Below, in pieces: positions 11,915-23,683 of a DNA stretch of 64,000 nucleotides; the stretch's first letter is position 1, and the number at the start of each line of letters is the position of its first letter. The translations under genes and the position numbers were made by a program. This stretch comes from Liquidambar formosana (lineage: Eukaryota > Streptophyta > Magnoliopsida > Saxifragales > Altingiaceae), in NCBI GenBank assembly GCA_039720395.1, contig CM077826.1, forward strand, positions 36,980,790 through 37,044,789, written 5' to 3'. The notes below the pieces were generated by a model that was given only the letters and a program-made list of their open reading frames with translations, did not search any database and had not been told where the DNA came from.

Positions 11915-14900
11915 CATGATTATGCATAATACAAAATACATATGGGCTGGTAATTATGGTGTAGTTGAATGATTCAAAAATCTGGAAAATTTTTCTGCAT
12001 AATTGGTTTTCCTCCATGGCTGAACCTAGGGTTTGGAACCCTAGGTCAATTCTCTTCTACTCCTCTTCTAATTGATGGTTAAGTGTAGCCATGGATGCAA
12101 TAGGTTGCATAGGGTTTGAGTTTGGAGAAGAAGAATAAGGAAACTAGGGTTTTATAAAACTGTTATGAACAGTTTTCATGGAACCATGAAAAACCGTCAT
12201 CTTGTTTTGCCTGCCGAATTCAGAGTTCTTCTCCAAAATTTTCGAGCCATATATGGTTAGAAATCTCTTCGAATAAGCTTTCCAACCCAACAAACGGTGC
12301 GTCAATCCCAGTTCTGTAGTGAAAGTTATGAATTTTTTACTACAGGCTGTCTGGAAAGACAGTTTTGCTCGGGAATGATGCAATAGCCACAACTTTGAGT
12401 TATTGATGGAGATCAAAGGCATGGAAATGGTTGCCACCACTTGGGTTATGTTCTAGACATGGAAGGGAAAGGTTCCCAAGCATTTAGATGCATCATAATT
12501 GGATTAAGATGCTAGAACAGAAGGAAGAAGGAGAAGAACACCATGGAGGCTGAATCTGGGTTTTAGAACCCTAAGGTTCTTGCAATTAATTCTAATTAAA
12601 GCTGCTGTATTTATGATGGAAGATCATTGTAGGATCATTATATATCATGTGTATATGATTTTCTTTAAGTTTCAAAAAGGTTTTGATGGAAAAAGATTCA
12701 AAAAGTTTGAAAATTTTTCATGAACAGCATAGCAGAATTTTTCTGCAGAAAAGTCATCAATGGAGTTTTGATTAGAACTTGAGTTAGGGAACTCCAAATT
12801 GCATGAAACCAATTGCATTAGTTTCCTAAGACATGTAGGATACTGGGAAAATTCGTTTGGTAGCCTGAGTTAATCATCTTGCTGGGTTTTAAATCAATTT
12901 CTGACCATGGACAGTATGCTGTCAAATTCTGGGCAGCCTACTATTGTTTTAATTGTTTAGAACAATTGGTGATGATTTGATCATCCAAACCTCTTCTATT
13001 AGCTTAGTATTTCATGTAGGGACATGATACAATAGCTGGTTTCAATGGAGGAGTCGAATTGATAAGGATTTAGAAGCTTTTGTGACCTTCAAGGTCTGCA
13101 ACAATGGCTCCAGCAATGGGTTTTGGAAACCCTGATTGTTCTTGATGATGGCAGCCACTTCCACCACTTCTCACGTGTCCAGAGGCTTGTCCCACACCCC
13201 TAGGATGTTCTCCCATGACTGGCCATGGCCTCCCACAGTCGTTGGTGGCCATGGCAGCCTAGCCAAGCTCAGGCAGCCCCCTGGTAGTGACGGCTGCATA
13301 GAGTTAAGGATGAAACCCTAATTTTGAGTTAATGATGAAACCCTAATTTCATTATGGCATTAATTAAAACCCTAATTGGAATATTAATTACCTTAATTAA
13401 GAGTTAATGATTGGTCATTAAATGACCAATCATGGTTATTAATTGTTAGGGCATAATTAATACCATTAATGATGTCTAGGTTTAGGGTTTTTGATAACCC
13501 TAATTAGTGTAATTAATTAAGGGTAATAAATACCCTATTTGGCATTAATTAAACCCTAATCCCTTTTATTAAATACCGTATGAACCTAGGGTTTTAATGA
13601 TTGGTCATTAAATGACCAATCATAAGGCATTTAATGATTAGGGCTTGCATTTAGGGTTTAGGGTTATGCATTCAGGGTTTAGGGTTTTAGGAAACCCTAA
13701 TACACTAATTCATCATTTTAATGATTTTATTTAATTCCTATATTAATTATTTAATTAATATTGATTAATTTTATAATGTTTTAAATGGTTTAAAACACAA
13801 TTAGGGATTAAATTAAAATCTGGAAATTCTTAATTAAATGAAATTGTTTTGTTTAATTAAGGAAACCCTAATATTGGATATTAGAGTTATTTTAGGAAAC
13901 TTTACATGTTTTAAATTAATTTGATTAATTGAAACTGTAATGTCTTAAATGTTAAGACTTTATTTAATTCTGGATATTTTTGTTAAAACCTAATAAGATT
14001 AGGATGCATTAATGAGATTAATGTAAATATTCAAGAGAATTACCATAACGCCCATATGTTTTAATGCTTACAGTTTTTCTTTACATTATGCAATGAGATT
14101 GTATGTATGTGTTTGGATGATGATTATGGACTATACCCCTTAAACCAATTGTGATTGGCCGTCTTATGAATGGGTTGTAATAATTTTTCAAGAGTTGTAA
14201 TTTTATTAAGGTGATGTAATTTATTTGGGGCTTGCATGCCACCTTCCCTCTCCCTCTCTCTCTATCATTCTCTTATGTACCCCACATTCCCCTTATGTAT
14301 CCCTTTCTTTAAATTATGTAAATGTTATGTAATCGAGAGCGCACTAAGGAGCATGGTGGACCCAAAGGAGCATGATAGAGCCCAACAAGCCAATGGTGGA
14401 GACCATCAAGCCAAGGGAGCAGATTGAAGGACTTGAAAGCTTAGAGAAGTTTTTCAAGAAAGCATGCATGTTACGAATGGTTTATTTTACGATCACCTAC
14501 ACCCACCTTAGACCTTGGATTCAATCTATTGGCTTGGATTGAATCCTCTCAAAGTCCATAATCATCATAGTGGGAGCTTTAATTTATGAGATAATTGTAT
14601 TAGCTCCAATACCATAGTTTGGTATATGTTACCTATTCACTTAGGGACTAATATCAAAATATGGTACTTTATATATGTTGATATATAATAGCATGCGATG
14701 TATGATTTATAATAGCATGAGATGTATGATTATAAATAGCATAATTTATATGTTTAAATTTTGATACATAGGATGCATGTTAATTTGATGAGACCCTTTA
14801 AAACCCCTCTTATTAAATATTAAGTTGAAAATGGAGAAGTCATTGGGGAATGAATTCTTCATTGCCTTCCATCATTATAGGATCATCTAACGTCCCTTAA

Positions 14901-15366
14901 TGTGGGTACCTGGCTGCAGACATGTAGGAGCTACCCATGTTAAAGACATTACTTGAAACTATCACATATGAGATATCATGGGGTGCCTAAACTGGTATAT
15001 ACCAAGAAACTAACATGTGAGGTATATATTTGGCGAAACATACCTATGTGAATGATGGGTTTAACTTAACTGGGGAAGTATTCCAAGAAACTAACATGTG
15101 AGGTGTATGTTCCCTAGAGGCAAAACGATTGGAACTTGCTTATGAAGCAATAGACAAAGAGTTGTCTTTTTATTGTGGGTTAGAAGCCAAGAAACTAACA
15201 TGTGAGGCTTCTAGGTCACAGTGGGACCCCAATCCCCATTAGGAATGAGATTCCTGAATTCCATTAGAGGGTGTATGGAATTTGATAAAATAATGGGAGG
15301 TACCATATGATTAAAGACCCAATCATTATGGATAAAAATGAAATCTAATTCTCTGTTTATGTAGAT
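11915..15366 (+). other. Leader of copia-A
   Basis: This is a non-coding leader of about 3.45 kb, strikingly similar to that of copia-B although the coding regions of the two elements hardly align. It contains two 27-base palindromes (13407-13433 and 13597-13623), a few TTTAGGG-like motifs near 13640-13690, and four hairpins at 14897-15213 described separately. Overlapping short frames at 13070-13321 are shared with copia-B, but I see no evidence that they are translated. Confidence 0.8.
14897..15213 (+). promoter_or_regulatory. Four-hairpin leader module of copia-A (possible dimerisation/packaging signal)
   Basis: Hairpin 0: arms 14897-14908 and 14932-14943 (12 pairs including G-U), with ACATGT in the loop. 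Hairpin 1: arms 14996-15003 (TATATACC) and 15021-15028. Hairpin 2: arms 15078-15084 and 15102-15108, with an outer GGGAA/TTCCC stem. Hairpin 3: arms 15181-15188 (TAGAAGCC) and 15206-15213. Hairpins 1-3 all carry the loop AAGAAACTAACATGTGA although their stems differ. Function is inferred from structure and from the position just before gag. Confidence 0.65.
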
Positions 15367-18276
15367 TACCTAATTACTCACCTCAAAACCCCTATTTCCT
15401 AATATATAGGATATTGATAGTTTGACTAAACCCGATTTCTTTGATTGACTTAGGAAATTGAGAATTGTTCTCAATTTCCAAAGATTGTTTATATGCTATT
15501 AGGCCTTTTATTAAAGGCCTTCCATAAAACATCCTAAGAAGAAAAAGACACTATGCGCAATTGGCATCTTGTTGCCATGCTATATGATAGTATTGATGAC
15601 TAATGAGCTTCAGAAGCAAAATTAGTCAATGCAAGTGCCTTTGATGTCCTACATCACATACAAAGGTTGTATTGTGAGTAAAATAATACTATAAAGTATA
15701 GTACTTGTAAAGGACTTCTTCTGGACTAGGATGTAATAAAAGTTGTTTATTTATAATCATTCCTTTGAAAAATGATTAATCACATAGAATAGCTTGAGAA
15801 GCTAGATGTGATTTAAAATAGAAGCATAGAGGAAAGCAAGTCTTGAAAAGTCAGAAAAGTCAAAGACAAAGAAATATAATTATTTTGTAGTAAACATAAG
15901 GTATTGTAAAGGGAACTTGATAAAGTATCAGTCTTCCTAGAAGAACCAAACTTTTGACGTTTTGGTTCATGCTCTAAACTAAATTGTTGGTTAGTTCTGT
16001 TTCTTGGTTTTTGGATTCTAGTATAATCTAAATCGAAGCAGAAAGTTAAGTAGATAATAAGTTACCTTTAAAAATTTTAATAGAGCAAGAGTTGCTAGAT
16101 TAATTTTGGGAACTTATTTCTTAACTAGGTCATTTAAGACATTCTAGAAATTTGATTTCTGAATTTAAATGACTAATTAGAGCGAATGCAACGTATTCCG
16201 AGAATACAAGAGATGTAGAGACTCTCATTTAAATGTAACGATTATGACTTGGTTATGAGATGACCAAACCTATCTTTTACTTGGTGAAGTGAAAGAGTTA
16301 CATTTATAATTTGACTAATACATTGTGATGTATATAGTCATGTGGAGCATGCATTCAATTACAGTAGACTCATCTTAGAATACCATAGCTCAATGGTGAA
16401 TCTAAGAGAACGAATTGAACCCTATTAAGATATGGTTTGATCCATGATGAGTTTTACTAATGTATCCATCTAGGATATACCTTAAAATTGCTACATATTG
16501 ATAATTTAGGGTTCACTCCAGTTTTGTCCCAATTATATCAGATATGATATGGGAAGAAACACAACTTAAAGAAGTTAAGGCTTGGGTTTGTGCTACGTAT
16601 GTCTGGAAACATAATGTAGACAATCTGGAAATACGGTCAAGTAAGTGTTGACTTGTGGTATATCCCAAAGGTGGTTGGGATAGTATTTCTATTACCCTAA
16701 TGAAGAAAAGTTGTCCATTAGGATGTTTGCTGGATTTTCTTGAGAAAGAGTTCATTCAAGAAAGATGCAAAAGTAGATAGAATTTATAGAATTGTCTGTA
16801 AAGCCACAAACGAACAAAGATCCAACCCTTGTCTCTGTTGAGACAAAACCCTTAACTACACTACAATCTTTTCATAAATCAAATTGGATATTTCTTAACA
16901 TAAGAGAGATATTGTATCTCTATTAGAATGTGAAAGAATTGTTCTTTGGTGATAAAGATCACCAAGATAATCCTATTGATTATGACTAGACGATGTTTCA
17001 CATCAACTCGAGAAATGACTAAGAGTCATTAAATCCAATATGGATAGGTAGAGACCTAAAAGGCTTGGCTATTTAAGAATGTTTTCAACATAGGCAAAAA
17101 GTTGTCTATAAAGAAACTTGTTTGATAATAGTTATGCTGAAATCCATTTGGATCTTGTTATCTATAAACACACATTTTGAATATAGGATATGTCAAAAAG
17201 GATATAAAGATGTTATATCAAATGGTGAAAAACCATAAAAGTGTGTAAGTTATAGAAGTCTATTAATAGACTACAAGGTTCTCATAATTAGAACATCTAT
17301 AAAGTTGAAGTAAGTAAATTGTTTGATTTCTCTCATTGTATAGATGGACCATGAGTGTATAAAAGGTTAGTGGGAGTGCGATCGTTTTTCTTTATCCTAA
17401 GTATGGATGACATCATAATCATTATGAATGCTATATGAATGTTATCTAATGTAAAGTTTTAGTTTTTGGAGAAAAACTAATTCATGAAAGATTTGGCAAA
17501 AGCATCCAATAAGATCTATAGAGATAGATCATATAGATTGCTAAGTATCTCCAAATCATCAAACATAGTTGAAATGTTGAAGGAGTTCAACATGGAGAAT
17601 TCTAAGGGAGGTCTGATTTACTTCAGATAAGAATTCATTATTCAAGGGCATGTGCCCTAGGATAACACAAGTAAGATTCTTAAAGTGTTAAGAAGCCTTA
17701 TTTTACACTATGTATTGAACCTGATATCTATTACGTTGTAATTGTTACAAATAGTTATCAATCAATTCAAATTTGGAATATTGGATTGTATATGGAAATT
17801 GTAAACTCATAGTAGATGGGTATATGGATTTGGATATAATCCATATGGGGTATATTTTATATTCACTTTAGTTGGTGAAATACTTAATGGAAGAACTGTA
17901 TGAAAGATACAGTGGATTCCATTATTAAGGGTGAATTAATTGTCGCATTGTCTAGGAGACTGTTTGGATCAATAAGTTCATTTAGAACTTAGAGTTGTTC
18001 CTTCCATTGAGTTGCCCACTCCTTGTTTTGTGACAACAATGGGTCTATAGCTCAAGTATAGGAATCACGGTCTCATCAAAAGTCCAAACTCATAGAGTGA
18101 CAATTCCAAGTGATTAGAGGAATCATTGGAAGAGGTAATAGATACATTACAGAAGATATTATCTACATAAGTTTTTGTAGACCTATTGACTAAAGCTTTA
18201 AAACATAATTGGTTATGTCTAAGACCAACATCTTGAGAAGATAGGTATGCGATACATGGTCGATTGGCTTTAGTGC
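15367..18276 (+). pseudogene. copia-A gag-pol relic
   Basis: The segment aligns weakly, in order, with the intact gag-pol of copia-B. The lost start codon is near 15370, gag remnants follow near 15400-15830, an integrase-to-RT part is near 16660-16790, and RT remnants are near 17365 (next to GTTAGTGGGAGTGCGAT). RNase H and C-terminal remnants run to about 18270. It is about 0.75 kb shorter than the copia-B counterpart and has stops in all frames. It retains a gag stretch (near 15780, MINHIE.LEKLDV) that copia-B lacks. Confidence 0.75.
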
Positions 18277-18287
18277 AAGTGGGAGAT
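18276..18287 (+). other. Polypurine tract of copia-A
   Basis: CAAGTGGGAGAT lies directly before the 3' LTR and is identical to the tract of copia-B at 62229-62240. It primes plus-strand DNA synthesis. Confidence 0.8.
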
Positions 18288-19947
18288 TGTTAGGATTATG
18301 CCCTAGAGCCAATCATAGAGATGATTGTTTAGGGATTAGGAACAATCATTTGATTTCATTTATGTATGTCACATTTATTATTGATTTAATAAAAGGGCTT
18401 ATTCTATTATGTTTATATACATCATTTATATTTACATAATATGTCCATGGAGTTAGAGTTGAGAATATGGAATTACAAAGAGTTGTAATTTTGAGACTAT
18501 AGATATACCTCTGTACTAAACTCCTAAAGCATTCCTAGTTGAAGGTTCACTATGATGGACAGTAATAAACCATAGGACTAGCACTTGTTAGGTTGACTCT
18601 ATAGGAGGATAGCTAGTCTCAAGCTATTTGTGTGGAGACACTACAACCAACAAGTGGGTGCCTATTATAAGAATAGGTACACTGAATGTGACCAAAGATA
18701 TGAGATAAACTGAATGGGGTTTTATCCTGCCTGTCAATCAGTTTCTCATTGTTATAGTGGTACAAGTAATCCTTAGACCTGAGACACCATAGTTGCCTTA
18801 TGCATGTAGCTTTAGAAGTTTGATAACACTAAGTTTAGATCCTATTCAGGGGTCTGCAAAGGTGTTCATTGGCCCTACTGCTATGTGTATGAAGGCATGT
18901 GAGTGATCAACAAGGGATCCATCACTCTCAGGAAAAAGAAAGAGAATATCTCATATAGCATTCATAATATAACTCATTAAATCCATGGCCATGGTAGGAT
19001 GAATATGAAAAGAGTTTCATGAGTTCATCAATGAGTTGATATCTATGAATGAGTATAAAGTAATTGAACTAGGGACTTGACAGACTTCCATGTCCTATTA
19101 GTTCAATTGGAGACATTGTGTTGAAGGAAGGATGCAATTGTAACCTATAAACTATAACAGAAGGGTTCTTTGTAAATGACTATTCACCTCATTAAGGACC
19201 ACACCATGAGCCATATGCTAGGTGTTACTCATGGTTAGTAGAAGCCCTAATTGATATAAGTGAGTTATAATCAATTAGGGAATTGGAAGGAGTTCCAATT
19301 AGACCCTAAATGGAAAGAGTTCCATTGTGCACACCTCGTGCTATTCCTACTACTTAATGATGTGAACCCAATGGGTCACACACTGATCATGCAAGAAGGG
19401 CTTTAAAGTCTATGAGAGAAAGGGTTTTAGTGAATAAAGAATAGTTCTTTATAGGCCTATTTGTATTTGATACAAATAATAGGGGTTAATGTGCAATTAA
19501 GTGTAATCACACATAACCCTATTAGGGTTTCTTCCCCATGGCCAGCCCCTTTTAGTGGGCTGCCTATATAAGTCACACTTATGTGTGACATGGCATAATA
19601 GGCTTGCACAATAAACCCTAGCCGTCCAGCCCCTTGGAGGCTCTCTTCTCTCTCTCTCTCGCTTCTCCACCTCTAGCAACAACAAGGAAGAAGAAAGAAA
19701 GGACTTGAAGCTCTAGCTAGGTGTGGATACCGTTGGTGGCAGCACACTTGGGCTGCTCATTCACTGCTGTCTGAAGTCGAAGCTTAGAGCAAAACGGAGA
19801 AGACAAAAATTCTGTAAGTGTTCTAACCCTCTTCGTAGTTAGGGTTTGATTTTGTGTTATGCATAGTTAGATTCATGGGATTGGGAATCGTAGGAAAAAT
19901 TTTTATATTCCGCACTTCTATTTTTCCCTCTTGTTCGATTCCCAACA
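18288..19947 (+). repeat. 3' LTR of copia-A
   Basis: Its length of 1660 bp equals that of the 5' copy; it runs TGTTAG to CCCAACA. The TATA box is at 19565-19572. It is followed by the target duplication agggg. Confidence 0.93.
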
Positions 19948-22174
19948 AGGGGAAGTGAATCCCTCGGCATCCCAACCCCTCAAGGCCTCTTCCAGTTCAT
20001 CCCCACTAGGTGGTTAGCATGCCTCATGTTCTCTGGTGGCATGGAAGGAGTCATAGCTGCATTCATGTTTCCATGGACTTGTCTCAAGACTCACTCCCCG
20101 AGATACCAGTACCTACCTATGGGGCCTTCAAAAAGGACCCTTTTGCTTGTCAACTCCAAACAAAAGGAGTACTTCTCGGGTAGCCTAGGCTCCCATAGCC
20201 TCCATGGATCCCATTCCACCTGTTGAGTTTAAAATAAGAAATAAGAAAGAAAAGATAAAGAGAAAGAGAAAAAAAGATTTTACCATATCAGCAGTCAAGC
20301 TGGCAAGATATGCCTTTGCATGGGCATAATCATGTCGGTTAGAGGCTTTCGTAGCCAAGCAAGATGGGCGTAATTTTGAAGGATGGGCCATAACATGGCA
20401 TCACTAGCAAGAGTTGGGCGGCGCATGTTTAGATACTCGTAGTACCATATCTGTGGGAAATCAAAGAAATAGAGGAAATCATGTATGAGTCAAGTTTTGG
20501 GAAATAATAGAGAATTGAATGTTCTTTGTTACCTCCTAAACGAAAGAAAGTCCCCCAAAGTTCTTTGCAACTCCTCGGGACATATCAGTCATGGAGCGAT
20601 ACATGGTTGCTAGAGCAGCCCCACCCTAATTGTATCTCCCAATCTTGTTCATGTCTTCCATGCTAGCTAGCAATTCTAGTCGAGCTATGTCATTAGTGCT
20701 CGCAAAGAAAGTACATGAAATCATATAGAGCAAGAAAGCTCTCACAATGTATTGGGGATTTGTCCCATCACTCTCTTCCTCAATGGCAAAGGTGTTGTAG
20801 AGCCAAGTACGGCATACACCTTTTGGGCTTATCTCTGTTTCCACCTCGAGTAGAGCTACTATATAGTTTTGATCCATGTTGGCATGCTCGTAGTATTCCA
20901 AGCGCTTGCCTTTTAAGCTCAACCCAGTTATCATGGTGAAGTCCTTAGGGGTCATGGTCATCTCCCCAAAGCTGAAGTGGAAAGTGTTGGTGGTATCCCA
21001 CTATAACTCTATCAAGGAAAACAATGCTTGCCTATCCCATTGCTCGTTCCATAGAGCATCTAGGAAGGGTCTAAAACCCGCCTTCTTTATTATTTTGCGA
21101 GCACGTGGTCAGGCATGTTCCATATATTTCCACCATGCAATGAGCCCCTTCATTGATGTCCTTGTTCGGAGACTTTGGAAATCAGGCTATTTCAAAGGAT
21201 TGTGTATTGAGTTAGCATTGAAAACATGGAGATATTGGGCATACATTGGTAATTGATTTCAAATGGTTTTCCAAAAGCTTTAAAATATGGGTTTTGATTC
21301 ATGAAATGAATTGGAAATGAATGCCCATGACTTTGTGTATTCAAATTCATTGATTTTGTAAGGATTGAACATGGTTTTGTCTTTCGGGCATTTTATCGAA
21401 CACTTGGTGTGTGACTTGTTTTCAAGCATTGAAATGAAAGATTTTGTATACCAAATCCTTGCCAAGATCAATAGACTTTGTACTACAATGCAAACCTATT
21501 GATTTTGTAAGGATTGAACATGTTTTTGTTTCTTTGGCATTTTATCAAACACTTGGTGGGCATCTTTTCTCAAGCATTGGGAAATAAGCTTTTTGCACAT
21601 TCAATCCTTGCCAAATCAATGAACTTGGCTTAACAATGAAAGAAACAATCAAAAGAAGATCATGGGAATGCATTTTATCCAATAGAAATCAAGATTTCAA
21701 GATAAACATGTTAAGTTGGGAAGAACTAACCTCTTGTTGGGAATGGAGGTATGAAAGATGCTTCTTGGGTTCAAGCAACACCTTGTCTTGGGATGCATTA
21801 TAGATTAGTGCCTTGTACGTATTCTTTATCACATAGTATGGATACTTGATGTTGGAATCATTGCTAGAAGCCATTGTTGATGGTTGAGCTTATATGTAAG
21901 AAAAATGGGTTTGATGAGAAAGATGATGGATTTGATCTTGCAAGTTGATGATTGATGCTTGTTGTTGTTGTTGAATGACTTGTTCTTGATGCTATTTCAT
22001 GCACACAACTTGAATTAAAAGTGAAACTTTGAATGAGAGTGTGTGTGTGAGGATTTGGAGAAGATGGAATGGGTTTCTAGAGAGAGAAACTCTCAATTTT
22101 CGAAATTGGGTGTGTGTGTGCATCAAATGGGGGACAAGGGTTTAAAAACCCTCAAAATGGGCAGCACCAGCCTC

Positions 22175-22249
22175 GGGTAACCACCCGGCTTGGGGCGGCA
22201 AGCCGCCTGGGCTTAGGCGGCAAGCCACCAGTAGCCAGGTGGTCAGCCC
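22175..22249. promoter_or_regulatory. GC-rich palindrome upstream of PMD-2
   Basis: GGGTAACCACC at 22175 and GGTGGTCAGCCC ending at 22249 form imperfect arms around an inner GGCGGCAAGCCGCC unit. It is the third instance in gypsy-1 of the palindrome seen upstream of PMD-1 and in the LTR. TTTTTAAA at about 22138-22146 could be the TATA element for leftward transcription of PMD-2. Confidence 0.5.
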
Positions 22250-22689
22250 TCCTTGCTTGCTCCGTTTTGCCCGTTTTGCCTTTGCTCGCCTATTCGCGCC
22301 TTTGAACCTTCTTTGAGATGCAATCTCAAGCTTATTTTGAGTTGAAAGATAAGTGAATATCTTGACATTTTTTAGCATGAAATGTTCTTGAAGTGGATTG
22401 CATTGGTGGCCTTTGTGTGGGCATGGCATGCAAGTAGGGTTGAACAACCCTCTCTATGCATATGATTTTTGATCATTAGGGATGAATTTCCTCCTATGTC
22501 ACTATGATTTGTTGTCATTTGGGATAAAGATACTTTCCCTATGTGTATGTGGATGATCGTTTTCATGAGATGAATGTGTCTCCTATGTGAGTTGATGTTT
22601 GAGTTGAGGCATGAATAGCCTCCATGTGAGATGACTTGGTGAACTTGTTGAGTGTTGGTAAGTAGAAGCTTACCTTTGTCTTGATGACT

Positions 22690-22890
22690 TAGTGAGAGAA
22701 AGATGCAATCTTTCTCATGTCACATGTTTACCTTGATAGTTCAAAAGATGCAATCTTTCTCGTGGTATGTGTTTACCTTGATGGTTTGAGTAAAAGAAGG
22801 ATACGATCTTTCTCATGTTTCATGACAACCTTGATGAATTGAATATAAGAAGGATGTGATCTTTCTCATGTTTTGTGATAGCCTTGATGG
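22690..22890. repeat. Degenerate short tandem repeats with AGAAAGAT..ATCTTTCT hairpins (gypsy-1)
   Basis: Four loosely repeated units of about 50-60 bases each contain AGATGCAATCTTTCT-like inverted repeats and CATG..ACCTTGATG. The reverse complement, with more units, is at about 47515-47810 in gypsy-2. Confidence 0.55.
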
Positions 22891-22900
22891 CATAGTTTTA

Positions 22901-23459
22901 CCTCATATTATTCACCAGCGCAACTGGTGTAGTATGAGAAGACCTTTCATCGAACGCAGATTCAGTGTAAGCTATAGATACCTCGTATTATTCACCAGTG
23001 CCACTGGTGTAGTATGGGAAGACCTTTCATCGAACGCAGATTCGATGTAAGCTATAGATACCTCGTATTATTCACTAGTGCCACTGGTGTAGTATGGGAA
23101 GACCTTTCATCGAACGCAGATTCGATGTAAGCTATAGATACCTTGTATTATTCACCAGTGCCATTGGTGTAGTATGGGAAGACCTTTCATCAAACGCAGA
23201 GTCGGTGTAAGCTATGGATACCTCGTATTATTCACCAGTGTGACTGGTGTAGTATGGGAAGACCTTTCATTGAACGCAAATTCAGTGTAAGCTATGGATA
23301 CCTCGTATTATTCACCAGCGCAACTAGTGTAGTATGGGAAGACCTTTCATCGAACGCAGAGTCGGTGTAAGCTATGGATACCTCGTATTATTCACCAGTG
23401 TGACTGGTGTAGTATGGGAAGACCTTTCATCGAACGTAGTTCGATGTAAGCCATGGATA
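22901..23459. repeat. 80-bp tandem array, 7 copies (gypsy-1)
   Basis: Units start at 22901, 22981, 23061, 23141, 23221, 23301 and 23381, a constant 80-base period. Each unit carries two inverted repeats: CACCAGTG-C-CACTGGTG and CATCGAA-CGCAGA-TTCGATG, with small variants. The array ends before the LTR. Gypsy-2 has about three units at 47226-47470. Confidence 0.9.
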
Positions 23460-23683
23460 CCTCATCTTGTCCCCCAGTGAAACTAGTATACAGTATGAGA
23501 AGAGTTTTGTAGAACTTATGAGGAGTACCTTTGTGTTTGTGTATGATGAATTCTAAGAATTCAATAATATGATCACTCTCTTTTCCCCAGTAGGTATTAA
23601 TGAAATTAATTCCCCAGGCAAAAATGGGTTGTTCTTTTGGTCATTGGTTCGCAAGTGAAACTTGTTCACCAATGAGGGGCTTC

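Larger units (their letters stand above)
10242..19947 (+). mobile_element. copia-A: complete but coding-dead Ty1/copia element (Angela/BARE type)
   Basis: Two LTRs of 1660 bp each (10242-11901 and 18288-19947) flank a primer site, a long leader and a ruined gag-pol. The 5-bp target duplication agggg is at 10237-10241 and 19948-19952. The LTR start TGTTAGGATTATGCCCTAGAG resembles Angela/BARE LTRs. About a dozen differences separate the two LTRs by eye (under 1%), so insertion is recent, yet no long open frame remains inside. The insertion lies in exon 4 of PMD-2. A block of about 385 bases in the leader (about 12157-12545) is absent from copia-B. Confidence 0.93.
9511..21874 (-). pseudogene. 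PMD-2: antisense, intron-containing plant mobile domain gene split by copia-A
   Basis: Reading leftwards, the first exon is 21874-21731 (MASSNDSNIKYPYY..., then donor GTTAGT). Exon 2 ends at 20533 and includes TNTFHFSFGEMTMTPKDFTMITGL and GGAALATMYRSM. Exon 3 is 20450-20284, exon 4 is 20219-19948 (DPWRLWEP, RVLFEGPIGRYWYLGE) and continues on the far side of copia-A as 10241-10165. Exon 5 is 10090-9878, exon 6 is 9805-9695 and exon 7 is 9618-9511, ending RKRRPTGNH and a stop. Most junctions show GT and AG. The start of exon 2 is unclear. Premature stops replace Trp (before WDTTNTFHF; after RYN; after SFV) and Arg (after YLGE), all explained by transitions, and exon 7 has an in-frame TAG. The first intron holds a 149-bp duplication near 21351-21640. 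Bases 9254-9510 look like its 3' untranslated end. Confidence 0.68.

Noticed and set aside
13070..13321. Short frames on both strands kept in both copia leaders (also 56323-56574).
   Set aside because: The leaders are similar throughout, so shared short frames are expected; I see no sign of protein-level constraint.
13640..13690. TTTAGGG motifs resembling plant telomere repeats (also 56898-56945).
   Set aside because: Only a few degenerate units occur, at the same place in the leader of two copia elements; they are part of the leader, not interstitial telomere DNA.
22901..23459. Regularly spaced repeats resembling a CRISPR array.
   Set aside because: The units are directly adjacent 80-base tandem copies without unique spacers, in a plant retrotransposon.
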